Shown here in pieces: positions 10,639 to 21,722 of a stretch of 64,000 nucleotides of DNA. The notes beneath the pieces are model-generated. The model did not search any database. It saw nothing but the letters and a program-made list of their open reading frames with translations, and was not told where the DNA came from. How positions within the stretch are numbered: the first letter of the stretch is position 1; each line of letters begins with the position of its first letter. A program made the position numbers and the translations under genes. Source of the DNA: Muscardinus avellanarius (lineage: Eukaryota > Chordata > Mammalia > Rodentia > Gliridae); assembly GCA_963383645.1 (NCBI GenBank), contig OY726557.1, positions 149,907,860 to 149,971,859 on the forward strand. The letters are read 5' to 3'.

Positions 10639-10859
10639 AATTTTATAATTTAAATGTATGGCTTTACTGTGTGTCAAACATACCTCAGTAAATATATATT
10701 TTAAAAAATCATAATATAGTCAATCTCATTTGCTTAAGTTTTTGAGACCCTGGGTTGATGGGTTATATTTAATTAAGTTAATCCACAGAAGACTCTCTAG
10801 TCACATAGAAGTTTCCAATTGATAGAGTAGTCCACTACTATATATAAATTTAACTTCAC

Positions 10860-10950
10860 ACTTATTCTATAGATTGGAAGGTGAAATTCAAAAAGAGAAA
10901 GTGACTTATTCAGGGTCTCAGCCAGTATTTCAGGTTCTCTAACTCAAAAT
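10860..10950 (-). mobile_element. MIR SINE fragment
   Basis: 'tattctatagattggaaggtg', 'aaagtgacttattcagggtctc' resemble the complement of the MIR core. Weak. Confidence 0.45.
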
Positions 10951-11040
10951 CTAACATTCTCTTTATTAAGAAAAAAGTCAGATTTCTATGTTACCATGTT
11001 TTTCTTTCTAAAAAAAATAGTACTTCTAAAAGCATAATTT

Positions 11041-11232
11041 TAGCTGAACATGGGGGGTGCATGCCTATAATCCCAGTACTCGGAGGCTGAAACAGGAGGA
11101 TCATAGGTTCAAGGTAAGCCTCAGCAATTTAGCAAGGGCCTCAGCAACTTAGTGACACCTTTTGAAAAAAAAAAATTTAAGGAACTAGGAGTGTAGTGCA
11201 AATTTAGAATGCCTCTGAGTTCAATCCTCAGC
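11041..11232 (+). mobile_element. B1-dID SINE
   Basis: 'tagctgaacatggggggtgca', 'ctcagcaatttagcaagggc', 'ggaactaggagtgtagtgc', 'gagttcaatcctcagcaac'. The tail became the (CA)n that follows. Confidence 0.92.

Positions 11233-11279
<47 letters not shown>
11233..11279. repeat. (CA)n microsatellite grown from a SINE tail
   Basis: About 23 uninterrupted CA units start at the end of the SINE ID half. Confidence 0.97.
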
Positions 11280-11281
<2 letters not shown>

Positions 11282-11878
11282 TAAGCCTGGTTAGAGTAAG
11301 ACCCATGGTACCATAGTAATTTTCAAACTTAGTCATTTACCTTGAAACAAAATATGAAACGGTTAAAGTTTATTTTTCAATATTTCCTTTTTATATGCAG
11401 AGCAGAATAACCAATAAATGTCTGCAATATAAATTGTGGCTATTTTGTAATAATTTTGTGACTTTGTCATTTTATATAAATCTAAAATCAGCAGGCCAAT
11501 ATCAGGGAGCCATTTGAAACAGGCAGTATTCTGCTGCCATAATACTCAGGACCAAATCTCTGAGTCTTGGTAAATTCCAATATTCTTCTTTATTGGGAAA
11601 ATAAAAAGAAAATGAAATAACACAAAAGTGTGCAATGCAAGACTCTTTGGCCCCTTGAACGACATTGAAATGTTATAATAGAAATGTAGACCCAAAACAC
11701 ACATCACCAATGGCCATGCTAGAATGTACATCTAGAGTATGCCAGAGGTTGGTCAGTGGAACAGAAAGGGCCCAAAACACAGTCTTTTGGTCTGTCCTTA
11801 GGTTAGGGTCATGACACCAGAATTCCTGTGGCAGACCCAGGCTGACACAGTGAGAGGCCACTGCAAAACCTGAGCAAA
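11280..11878. other. No recognised feature
   Basis: Single-copy-looking AT-rich DNA. A 96-aa chance frame on the complementary strand runs into the next SINE. Confidence 0.4.
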
Positions 11879-12100
11879 GTCCGGTATGTTGACATATACC
11901 TGTAATCCCAGTAGTTAGGAGACTGAGACAAGAGGAGCTCAGTTTTGAGGTCAGCCTCAGCAATGTAGTGAGACTTTCAGAAACCTAAACAGAGTGAGAC
12001 TCGGTTTCCAAATAAAAAATGTAAAGGGATAGGGGTATAGCTTGGAGGTAGAATGCTTCTGGGTTCAATTCACAGTACCACAAAAACAAAAACAGAAAAA
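11879..12100 (+). mobile_element. B1-dID SINE
   Basis: 'acctgtaatcccagtagttag', 'agactcggtttccaaataaaa', 'ataggggtatagcttggagg', 'gggttcaattcacagtaccac' and an A-rich tail. Confidence 0.92.
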
Positions 12101-12338
12101 CAGATCCAGAGCAAGGGGCCTGGAGACAGAGGAATCCACCCCAGATTTATGTTATCAGTTCACAAGTGCCCCTTCATGCAAGTCAGTCCCAGGACGCCCC
12201 AGGGAGTCTAATTTTTGGATCATGAAGGCTGCTCGTACTGTAGACAATTAACTATAGAAAATGTCCTGCCCATCCTCTTCCCTTTCTCCCAAAAGCCCTA
12301 TTCAATCTAACAGTCCATATATTTTTGCCTATGTGTGT

Positions 12339-12504
12339 TGTGGTATTGAGGATTGAACCCAAGAGATATACTCCAACTCTGTTTTATTTTTTAGTTTGAA
12401 ACAATATCTCATTAAATTGCTAAGGCTGACTTCAGAACTGCTATCCTGCTGTCTCAGACCCCCATCCCAAACTAGGATTACAGATGTGTGCCACTATGCC
12501 CAGC
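12339..12504 (-). mobile_element. B1-dID SINE, old copy
   Basis: 'tggtattgaggattgaaccc', 'ttgaaacaatatctcattaaa', 'tgtgccactatgcccagc'. Diverged, shortened ID half. Confidence 0.87.
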
Positions 12505-12554
12505 ATAAAATTCTTTCTAATTGAGTAATGTTTCTCTTACCAAAATACACAGCT

Positions 12555-12748
12555 CAGCTGGGTGTGGTGGGTCATACCTGTAATCCCAGCGACTCAGGAT
12601 GCTAAGGCAAGAAGATCTCAAGTTCCAGGCCAGCTTGGGCAGCTTAGCAAGAGTCTATCTCCAAATTAAGAATTGAAAGGGTTGAGAATTGAAAGACAGA
12701 GTACTACTAGGTTCAATCTCCAGTGCTGCAAACACAGAAAAAAAAAGT
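12555..12748 (+). mobile_element. B1-dID SINE, old copy
   Basis: 'cagctgggtgtggtgggtca', 'acctgtaatcccagcgactc', 'gttcaatctccagtgctgc' and an A tail. The ID half is rearranged. Confidence 0.88.
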
Positions 12749-14119
12749 ACTGCTCTCTCGTCTCCTCATCTGGGACTCGTTTAACATAAAGCAGATGGAT
12801 AAGCCTGTGATTTTTTCATTTCGAGAAGTGGAGAAAGATTGGACTGTAGAGAACAAGCACTCTGCCTTAAGCCATACAATCAATCCAGAATTGCAAATTG
12901 CCTCATTGAGTGACACATATAAATAAATATCTGGATGGCTAAAAGCATTGGCAGAATTCATAATTGCAAGTTTTGGAAATGGAACCCATTTCTTTTTCTG
13001 CAAAAAGCTTCCAAATTAATAAGACTAGCTATGAAGTGGTAGATGATAAACCTAGCATCACTGATACAAAGCCTGTTGGTTGCAAATTTAACACTCGGCT
13101 ATTTCATAGTCCCCCTAATGAACAGAGTTGTGACTTTTTTCAAATGCCGTGTGCAGAGACCAATTTTAGGATTCAAGTCACTCATGCCACAGAGCTGCTT
13201 TATATTCATTCTTGCCTAAAACTGCACGAGAGAATAATTGGTGTTTTTCTTTCCTCTTGTGGTTAAACATAACCCTGCTATAAGTTAATAAAAGTGCAGA
13301 TGCCTTATTCATATTCAGAAGGCAGTTGGCAGTAGAAAAGCTCCTGCCACTACAACCACCAGTCAGAATAAGTTAATCTAATATCAAATAGGTACCACAG
13401 GGGTTGCTTAAAATGAGCATCCCCCTCCTGAAACTTTAAAATGTAATATAGTCAATGAGAGGCAAAGGAGACCGACATTGTCATCTCTAGACCCGCAAAC
13501 AAATAAACCAGGAAAATGCAGTGATGAGATTCCTGGAGTCTTTGGGTGGAGAACCTCTGCTGGTTCTTTTCTTCAATGACTGAATATAAACACTTGGGAA
13601 AGCCACACATTCTTTTACTCAATCATATCTCTTAAGAACCTGCAGTATGCTAAACTGAGTGCCAAGGGCTGGCTGCAGAAAACAAGCTCCCTGCCTGCCT
13701 GGAGCGTATATATAATTGAGGATAATAAGCAAGGAAACCCCACAAAAAACCTGGTTCTTCAAATTCTTTTTTTTATTATTTTATAGACCCTTTGAAGATT
13801 TTACTGACCTGATCATGCCCAATGATCATGGTCAATGGAAACCTTGGGGATGGGCTGAGTCTGGATCCAGAAATGTCCAGTGAGGTAGGAGGTAAACCAG
13901 AAGAGTAATAATATAGGATCTAAGTTAAGACAGCATTACAAAAGGTAATAATGACCTGAGCAATGGCTGCCGAGAGATGCAGAAAAGACATCATTCACAG
14001 CGGATTGGCAGTGCAACGGTCAGTCTGGGAAAGGTGAAGATAATAATGAGAAATTTGGGGATTACAAGAAAAGTAAATGGAGGCATAACTACAGTAAAAA
14101 TCAGATTAAAGAGATAAGT
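12749..14119. other. About 1.4 kb without recognised repeats
   Basis: One of the longer repeat-free stretches. A 100-aa + frame (12964-13266) and a 96-aa - frame (12713-13003) show no motif, no codon pattern and no family likeness that I can see. Possibly single-copy sequence. Confidence 0.4.
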
Positions 14120-14572
14120 TTTTTAAAGTTTTTATTGGTGCATTGTAGTCATATATCTTAATGGGGTACAGGATGGTGGAGACATACATGCACACATCAC
14201 CCAGTTAGCCCTTACCCAATTCCCGCCCCATTCCCTCCCCCTCCCTCCTTCTCATGCTTGGCTTAGTGATTGACATTGATGTGTTTGTTAAAGTACATCA
14301 TGTGCATTAGAGAATTTCCCTCTCCCCCTCCCATCCCCTCAGGTCAGCTTATTTGCTCATCTATAGAATCCTCTTCTTTATCTAAAGTTCCTCCTATGAC
14401 CAGTTTCTCCCTAGCTTTCGCAAATTAGGGAGAGCATCTGATTTCTTATTTTTGTGACTGACTAATCTCACTTAGCATAATGTCCTCCAGTTCCACCCAT
14501 TTCCCTGTAAATGATGTAATGGTGTTTTTCTTTATGGCTGAGTTAAATTCCATTGTGTACATATCCCACAGA
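14120..14572 (-). mobile_element. L1 3' end, 5'-truncated
   Basis: Complement of L1 3' UTR and ORF2 tail: T-rich start, 'tattggtgcattgtagtcat', 'cttaatggggtacaggatgg', pyrimidine-rich 'ccctccccctccctccttctc' region and 'ttctttatggctgagtta' (ORF2 C-terminal coding). Ends abruptly at 'tgtacatatcccacag', the usual 5' truncation. L1 copies itself by target-primed reverse transcription; this piece is inert. Confidence 0.9.
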
Positions 14573-14959
14573 AGTTATTTTTAAGATGGGAAACCAGCAT
14601 GTTTGCCTGCTGGTGGGAATGATCCAATTGAGAGAGGCAAATTAATACAAAACACAGTGGATAAGTGAAAGCATTTATCTATGGGGAGCTCTCAGTCTTC
14701 ACTGAGAGAAAAGAATAAGCCAGTGACTGAATTAAACCCACACCTTCCCTCCTACCTATCGAACTCGTGAAGTGCTGCCCATCCGTCGTAGATCCTGGCC
14801 TATCCTAACCCCATGTGAACTAAGTACATAGTTCAGTATTTAGGACCTTACCTGCTTTTACTGTGCCTAACAATCTGTAAGCTCTCAAAACAAAGACAGA
14901 GTGAAGAGCCTTAATCAGAAATCAATGAGCCAGTAATTGATCACAATTTTTTAGGGAGG
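14573..14959. other. No recognised feature
   Basis: Nearly 390 bases of single-copy-looking sequence. Confidence 0.4.
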
Positions 14960-15121
14960 GTGGCAAGGGGGACTGGAGATGCCAGAGACATTCTACCTCT
15001 GAGCTATATTCTCAGTCCTATTTTGAGACAGGATCTTTCTAAGTTGCTGAGGCTGGTTCTGATCCTCCTGTCTCAGCCTCCCCAGTACTGGGATTACAGG
15101 TGTGTGCCACCACGCCTGGCT
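14960..15121 (-). mobile_element. B1-dID SINE, shortened linker
   Basis: 'ggggactggagatgcc', 'tctacctctgagctatattct', 'tattttgagacaggatctttc', 'gtgtgccaccacgcctggct'. Confidence 0.9.
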
Positions 15122-15264
15122 CGATCACACACTTTTAATGAATCATCATTTATCTAACCCAGGGCCTCAACTGTAACCACCACACCCCGCATGGCTCTGT
15201 TCTTTCTGCATAGACTCCTGAGCTATGGGTCTTTGCATCTTTTCTTTTTTTCTTTGATGTTAGT

Positions 15265-15530
15265 ATGGGAAATGTAACCCAGGGGTGTTCTACTTCTTCT
15301 ATACCCCCCAGCCCTTTTAAAATTTTTTATTGGTGCTTTGTAGTCATACATCTTAATGGAGTACAAGATGGTTGAGACATACATCACACATCACTCAGTT
15401 AACCCTTACCCATTTTTATTTCAAAACAAGTTCTCGCCATGTTGCCTAGGCTGATCTCAAATTTTCAGTCTTTTCTATTTCAGTCTCCCAAGTGCTGGGA
15501 TTACAGGAGTTTTCGCCACACCTCGCTGGT
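15265..15530 (-). mobile_element. B1-dID SINE split by an L1 tail
   Basis: The ID half lies at 15265-15317 ('ggaaatgtaacccaggggtg', 'taccccccagccc') and the B1 half at 15415-15530 ('ttatttcaaaacaagttctc', 'gtctcccaagtgctgggatta'). About 100 bp of L1 3' end sits between them, in the A-rich linker. Confidence 0.85.
15318..15414 (-). mobile_element. L1 3'-end fragment nested in a SINE linker
   Basis: 'aattttttattggtgctttg', 'catcttaatggagtacaaga', 'acatcacacatcactcagtta'. Same L1 terminus as at 14120. The T-run at the left is its A tail. Confidence 0.85.
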
Positions 15531-16172
15531 TCCCGGATCTCTTAAAACCAGCCATTCTATCATCTTCACATTTCTATTGGTGTGACACTATTGTAGTCAC
15601 CACTATTCCCAAATTAAAAATGAGAGATCCTCCAAATGGCATAGAATTTATTTTTAAAAGTATGATTCAAGCAATTTAGAAGCAGACCTTGAGAATACAA
15701 AAGAACTTGGTTAAATCTAATCAACATTCTAACATTATCTTAAAAAGTGACATGATCCTGGTCTCAGACTGTGCCAACATACCCTGAGAAAGCACAGAAA
15801 ACTCATATGGTTACAGCAGGGTATTTTGAATACTGGAGGAAATCAGCATAGCATATTGAAAATCATGTGGACTGATTTCAGGTAATTCATAGTTTCAGCA
15901 ATAGAATGTGCTACATTACTTTTGATGATGTCATATCTCAGGGTTGAATTTTGGATACTTGTTCTCATGAAGGGAAATTGTTTTGTGAAATTCATTGTGG
16001 CAACAGGTATTGAGTGTACAGTGCTCAACTTGATCCCAAGGCTTGAGAAAATGTACAGTGTATGCCTAATGTGTGTACAGTACAGGTGTGCCTAGTCCTT
16101 TAGTATATAATTGAAGTTATTTAAAAATTAAAAAATAAGATGCAAATATTTTCTTCTTTAAAAAATAATACA
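15531..16172. other. No recognised feature
   Basis: Single-copy-looking sequence, AT-rich near the right end. Confidence 0.4.
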
Positions 16173-16386
16173 ATCAGCTGGGCATGGTGGCACACATACA
16201 TAAACTTGTAATACCAGCATTTTTGGAGGCTGAAACAGAAGGATCAGGGTTCACAGACAGCCTCAACTACTTAGTGAGGCCCTTTGCAACTAAATGAGAC
16301 CCTATTTCAAAATAAAGAATAAAAATATAGGTTTGGGGGTTTAGCTCAAAGGTAGAATGCTCCTGGGTCCTATCCCCAGTACTGTA
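16173..16386 (+). mobile_element. B1-dID SINE
   Basis: 'cagctgggcatggtggcaca', 'cctcaactacttagtgaggcc', 'ggtttgggggtttagctcaaa', 'gggtcctatccccagtactg'. Confidence 0.93.
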
Positions 16387-16729
16387 CAATTATCGAAAGA
16401 GGGTTATTCTATCTAGGCCATAGTAAAATAAATGCTAATGAGTAAACATTAGGGTTTGTTCCATATGGGACCAAGAACTCTAAGTCCTGGATAATCCTAA
16501 TGGCTGATTTATCACTAAGGTAGGGCAGAGTAGTTAGCTATATTAGCCTGACGTAGATAAACATCTGATCCATACTCAGTATACAATAATTTTAGCTTTC
16601 TCATTATAAATCAGCTTCTCATGTTAATTTATCTACAGAAGACTAAGAGGCAGAGGGAGGTAGGACTTTCTACCAAGGGAATTGTGAATGACATAATTAT
16701 CCACTGTGTGTGTGTGTACACAGGAGTGC
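16387..16729. other. No recognised feature
   Basis: Single-copy-looking sequence. Confidence 0.4.
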
Positions 16730-16875
16730 CTGTTACTGGGGATTGAACCCAGGGGCATTCTACCTCCAAGCTACACCAAAGGTCTTGCTAAATTTTTAAG
16801 GCTGGCCTTGAACCTGTGGTCCTCCTTTCTCAGCCTCCCCAGTACTGGGATTACAGGCTTCACCACCAAGATCAG
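16730..16875 (-). mobile_element. B1-dID SINE with deleted linker
   Basis: 'ttactggggattgaacccag', 'ctacctccaagctacacc', then directly 'gtcttgctaaatttttaaggc' and 'cagcctccccagtactggg'. The '...gaaacagggtctc' linker part is gone. Confidence 0.9.
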
Positions 16876-17906
16876 CTTCAATTGTTCTTATTTGCCTGTC
16901 TACTAATGTGTTGATTTACCGTGAGATTTTCCCTGAGGGATGATGTATCCCACAGCACTGACATAATCAGTTGTCTGCACTTTGAGAGTCCAGAGTTAAG
17001 AAATAGCACTTTGGATTTGGAGAAGTCATACACATACACACAAAAAGTACACATATATATATACATATATGATCGCTCACATATGTATATATTAAATTTA
17101 CTTCTAGGCATCCTAGAGGTGGTTATCTTTCCAACTGACTAGTGTTACCCCCTTTCAGCAATCTATGTCTGTACAGTGGCCATATAAACCCTCATCTATT
17201 TTGTGAAGTGGATATTAGGAACACTTAACAGATGTAACAAAGGGGCTGAGAAATCTGCTCATAGGCACATAATTATAAGGTTGTAAATGCCAGATGTTGG
17301 ATTTCTACCCAGGTTTTCTGACTTCTATCTCCTTTGTTTTATTTGTAGACTAAATAAATCATACATCCCAAGGAGATCCAGTTCAAAGACTGGATTGCAT
17401 TAAAACACATGCACATTCACACTCTAGAAAAAAAGTCATTAAATATAATTCTAGTCTCTGCTCACTTGAATAATATTAAAGGAAATCTGATTTATGGCCC
17501 GTGGAGACACTACTGAAATTAAAAACTCTCTCTTTGGCTCACCAATTTTGCAGCTTACCATTGTGCTGCCTAAAACCCTTTTTTCTCAGTTCTGCAGAGA
17601 CTCTATACCTCCAGGCATTGCTTTTTCAATTCTGCCCTCACCCAGCAGCCATACCAGGTCCCTCTCACGTCTCCAGTCCCATTGCTACTCCGTTCTCACA
17701 GGCAGAACCCCCCCCAAAAAAAAACCCAGCCTGGAGAGTCTGGTTCTTTCATTCTGACTGTTTTCCTACAAAAAAATGCTTATGCAAACTGTCTAATAAG
17801 TGAGACTCTCTACCTGATTACACATTTGATCATTCATGTACATTTTAATTAGTTCATGTGTAGAAAACAGACAAATAAAAAAATTGTTTTAAAAAATCAA
17901 AAACAG
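16876..17906. other. Mostly unrecognised, MIR-like remnant inside
   Basis: About 17170-17330 resembles the complement of MIR ('ggctgagaaatctgctcatagg', 'ttggatttctacccaggttt') but weakly. A short alternating TA/CA stretch lies at 17036-17095. Two overlapping + frames (87 and 100 aa, 17494-17803) have no recognised content. Confidence 0.4.
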
Positions 17907-18117
17907 AACCGGGCATGGTGGTGCATGCTTTTAGTCTCATTATCTGGGAGGTTGAGACAAACAGGATTACAGGTTCAAGACCAGCTCCAGCAATTGAGTG
18001 AGGCCCTCAGCAACTTTGTGAGACCCTATTTCAAAATAAAAAAAGGAAAAAGGCTGAGCGTATAGTCCAGATGTAGAATGCCTTTGGATTTAATCCATAG
18101 TGCCACAATAAAACCAA
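17907..18117 (+). mobile_element. B1-dID SINE
   Basis: 'accgggcatggtggtgcatgc', 'gagaccctatttcaaaataa', 'aggctgagcgtatagtcca', 'tagtgccacaataaaac'. Confidence 0.92.
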
Positions 18118-18179
18118 AGAGGACTATAGAGGACCCAGTCCAACCTGCTAGGTGACCGCTCCCCTGTTGTTAATCAGAA

Positions 18180-18405
18180 GACCAGAGTTTGAATATTAAA
18201 TACATCAGTGCCAGCCATGTAGACTTAGATAAGTTACCTAAACTCACAGCTTTAATTGCCTCCTCTGCAAACTGAAACAATAGTAGAGCCTACCTCATAG
18301 TATTATAGTATTGTTCTGAAGAATAAATACGATGGTACACATAAAAAGTTACCATTGCACCTGGCCTGTGGTAGGCACTCAGTAAATGCTAGTTCTTATT
18401 ATTTG
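18180..18405 (+). mobile_element. MIR SINE, near complete
   Basis: 'agtttgaat', 'tagacttagataagttacctaa', 'cctcctctgcaaactgaaac', 'tacctcatagtattatagta', 'ggtaggcactcagtaaatgc' follow MIR order from tRNA-derived part to the 3' end. An ancient mammalian SINE. Confidence 0.8.
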
Positions 18406-19169
18406 AATAGGTTTTTGAAAAGAATATTCTCAAGGTCCTTTTGGTACCTTGCCTATGTATCACCCTCACCCTTCTTGAATTGCTACTAATTCCATCTATA
18501 CTGACTAGGATCTAGGGGTTTCTCATCATTTCCTGGATTTATATAAGGTTACTCAGAGTGGTTAAAGACAATCACAGACAGTCTATGAAACCTAACTCTG
18601 GGAGCTTCCATAACAGAGCATGAAAATATGGCTTTGGGGATTCACTCTTTACTTTTGCAGAAGGAGCTGGGCCTGACAGTTCTAAAGTGTGTATGTGAGG
18701 TTACTTGGGGATATGGCAAGTCTCATGGTCTTTGTGTCTTGTTAGGAACTTTTTCTTTCCAGATTGCCTTTCCCTAATGTCCCTACAACTAGACTACCTT
18801 GAAACTAAATGAAATAAATGAACAGAAAAATCAGCACATCTCCTCTCACCCCCATGTAGCCACTGCAGGGCTCCAGAAAACAGCAGGAGCCTGCACACCA
18901 TTACCCTTCTTTGTGATCCAAGATTAGTATATTGAAGCACTGCCAAAAGTTTGTGAAGAAAATGGGGTCACGTTTGAAGTGGATAATAGTACAGAAAAGG
19001 ACATTCTAAGTGCCAGCCTTACTTGGGAAAGGCCAGAGAGCAGAATGTGACTTATGTCTTAGCTCAGGTCCTCCAGGACACAGAGCCTGAAGACTTCATT
19101 TGAGATGTCCAAGCCCAGGGCTGCAATGATGAGGAAAAAGCAGGTATGGGAGAAGCAAAGACACAAAGC
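18406..19169. other. No recognised feature
   Basis: Single-copy-looking sequence with no frame over 60 aa except at the edge of the next SINE. Confidence 0.4.
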
Positions 19170-19355
19170 AAGCCGGGTGTGGTGGTGCATGCCTACCTGG
19201 GAAGCTGAGACAGAAGGATTGCAGGCTGGAGGCCAGCCTCGGCAACTCAGGGAAACCTTCAGCAGCTTAGCGAGAACTTATTTTAAAATAAAAAATAGAA
19301 AGGACTGGGAATGTAACTCAAAGATAGATTGTCCCTGAGTTCAATTCCCAGTATT
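19170..19355 (+). mobile_element. B1-dID SINE with short deletion in the B1 half
   Basis: 'agccgggtgtggtggtgcatg' passes directly into 'cctacctgggaagctgagaca' (the 'taatccca' part is lost). ID half 'gactgggaatgtaactcaaag'. Confidence 0.91.
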
Positions 19356-19831
19356 TTCAATTGAAAAAATAAACAAAGCAATGCAACATGACCCAGCACA
19401 GCACTGGCTCCTGCTTTAGCACAGGCTGCTGACAGAGCAAACCACTCTGTGGGCCATTTTCTTGGCAGGTGGGGTATGCAGAGCGGAAATAAACTGGATG
19501 AATTCGTGGGAGAGAGAAAGGAAAAGAGTTTATCTGCTCAGATTTTTCTCATCTCTAGTTTCCCGTGGGTCAAGATTTCACTTGTGGGGTTAACTCCTCT
19601 GAGCTTCTGGGTTATATCATGATGACCACAGGAAAACAAAGCCAGTGCATGCTAAGCTCACTATTTTACTAAAGTCTGAAACTTACCTGACATCAATGGG
19701 ATGTTGCCAGAGGCATGAAGGAGTTAAAGGCTAACAGTGAACCATTTTACATTCTTTCTACTGGCTTAGAAACCAACTAGCTTTTCAAGTTGTTTCTATA
19801 TCTTAAAGAATCATAACATATAACAAAAAAA
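19356..19831. other. No recognised feature
   Basis: Single-copy-looking sequence. Confidence 0.4.
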
Positions 19832-20061
19832 TTGCTGGGCATGGTGGGATATGCCTATAATACCAGTTATACTTGGAAAGCTGAGACAGGAGGATTGCAG
19901 GTCCTAGACCAGCCTTAGCAACTTAGCAAGACTCTCAGCAACCTAGCAATACCCTGTTTCAAAACAACAACAAAAAACAAACAAGAAAAGGGTGGGGGGT
20001 AGCTCAGAAATAGACTTGAAGATAGAATCTCCGTGGGTTCAATCCCCATTATCCAAAAAAA
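19832..20061 (+). mobile_element. B1-dID SINE
   Basis: 'tgctgggcatggtgggatat', 'aataccctgtttcaaaacaac', 'gggtggggggtagctcagaa', 'gtgggttcaatccccattatcc'. The tail leads into (TA)n. Confidence 0.92.

Positions 20062-20063
<2 letters not shown>

Positions 20064-20100
<37 letters not shown>
20064..20100. repeat. (TA)n microsatellite at a SINE tail
   Basis: About 18 TA units followed by a T run. Confidence 0.96.
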
Positions 20101-20109
<9 letters not shown>

Positions 20110-20550
20110 TTCATATAGACTAAACATTCCTATTAAACCCACAACATATCACATCTTCCAAATACTATATCCCTCACAAGTCACTCACACACATACACAC
20201 ACACCAATATCCATATCCCTTTGAGTAAAAGGTTAATATACTTTAACTTCTAAATAAGTAGGTACCTATGATGATCTGTTAGTTATTCTATAAAGATAGA
20301 ATAAGTCTCTCTCTCTTTTATAGGCTGTCTAGGTAGTCTTTGTAGATTGGATATTGTATAGGACCCTCATTAAAGCAAGATCTAGATAATCAAGAAAGAG
20401 ACTCCACCTCTGAACATTAGGAGAGCCAAGGGATAGTTGTCTCTCTTGCAGTAGAATTCAATGCCATTGAGCTATATCAGTTCAGGGTTTTTGTTCTCTG
20501 TAAGGGAAACTTTCTTTTAGGATGAATGGTACCCTTAAAAATACTTCTGC
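20101..20550. other. No recognised feature
   Basis: Single-copy-looking sequence with a few CACA and CTCT runs. Confidence 0.4.
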
Positions 20551-21003
20551 TAGCCGGGCGTGGTGGTGCATGCTTGTAATACTAGCATTCGGGAGGCTGA
20601 GACGGGAGGATCACAGTTCGTGGACAGCCTCAGCTACTTAGTGAGGCCCTTTGCAACTCAGCGAGACTCTGTTTCAAAATAAAGAATAAGCCAGGCATGA
20701 TGGCACAGGCTTGTAATCCCCACGCTTGGGAGGCGGAGACAGGAGGATCGCGCAGGTTCAAAGCCAGTCTTGCTGGCTTAAGAGACCCTGTTTCCAAATA
20801 AAAAAATATATAAAATAGGTCTGGGAGTGTAGCCCAGAATTAGAAGGGTTTCCAAGAGCCCCACTACCATAAATAAATAAATAAACAAACAAATAAATAA
20901 ATAAATATAAATAAATAAATAAATAGAATAAAAATTAGGGCTGTGAGTGTAGCTTGGAGGCAGAATACCCCTGGGTCCCATCCCCAGGACGGCAAAAGGA
21001 ACG
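20551..21003 (+). mobile_element. B1-dID SINE (host) carrying a nested SINE
   Basis: The host B1 half is 20551-20690 ('tagccgggcgtggtggtgca...gactctgtttcaaaataaag'). The host ID half resumes at about 20936 ('tagggctgtgagtgtagcttgg', 'gggtcccatccccagga'). The intervening 245 bp is a complete younger SINE inserted in the A-rich linker. Confidence 0.92.
20691..20935 (+). mobile_element. Young-type B1-dID SINE nested in an older one
   Basis: 'gccaggcatgatggcacagg', 'gggaggcggagacaggagga', 'ctggcttaagagaccctg', 'aggtctgggagtgtagccca', 'ttccaagagccccactacc'. The tail is (AAAT)n at 20870-20925. It carries the 'gcggagac / cttaagagac / tccaggaacccc' signature of the youngest copies in the window. Confidence 0.93.
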
Positions 21004-21006
21004 AAA

Positions 21007-21082
<76 letters not shown>
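21004..21082. repeat. (GAAA)n microsatellite at a SINE tail
   Basis: About 19 GAAA units follow the host SINE's ID half. Confidence 0.97.
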
Positions 21083-21478
21083 CAGACTTCTGCTCACACC
21101 CTTGCTAGGATAGTCATACATGAATGAGCCAGCTCTAGTATGTTTACCGTGTACATGGTTTGATCATATGAGAGCCCTGCTATTCCATCCACTTGACTGT
21201 AGATTTCAGGAGAAATTAATCAACATTAATACACTGGCACTGATAGAATGTGATGATCTCTCTGAGAAAGAGGTGGTCCTTAGAGCTGCGGCAATAAGCA
21301 TTATGGCTAGAACTGAGACACAGAATTGAGAGCTCAGTGCACCTGATTTTCAGTGCATTGTGCTTTCTACAAGTGCACACTATCAGGGTTAGCATCAGTC
21401 CTGGAAACATCAGGAATGTTTTTAAGACCATCTAATAAACAAATAGTAGATCGTTAAATGATATAATGATATGGTTAT

Positions 21479-21479
<1 letters not shown>
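21083..21479. other. No recognised feature
   Basis: Single-copy-looking sequence; frames of 69 aa (+) and 71 aa (-) overlap and look accidental. Confidence 0.4.

Positions 21480-21521
<42 letters not shown>
21480..21521. repeat. (TG)n microsatellite at a SINE tail
   Basis: About 21 TG units, directly joined to the tail side of the complementary-strand SINE that follows. Confidence 0.97.
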
Positions 21522-21522
<1 letters not shown>

Positions 21523-21722
21523 TGTTATTGAGGATTGAACCCAGGGTTTTTTTTTTACCTCCAAGCTATATACCCAGCTCTATTTTATTTTTATTTGGAA
21601 ACAGGGTCTCACTAAGTTGCAGAGGGCCTTGCTAAGTTGCTAAGGCTGGCCACAAACTTTCAATGCTTCTTTCTCAGCCTCCCAAGTATTGGGATAATAG
21701 GCAAGGACTACCAAGCCCTGGC
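21522..21722 (-). mobile_element. B1-dID SINE
   Basis: 'ttattgaggattgaacccagg', internal T run where 'ggcattc' would be, 'ggaaacagggtctcactaagt', 'cagcctcccaagtattggg', 'accaagccctggct'. Confidence 0.92.

Noticed and set aside
13200..13266. End of a 100-aa plus frame as a possible terminal exon
   Set aside because: No recognisable domain and no supporting neighbours; length is within chance for 64 kb.
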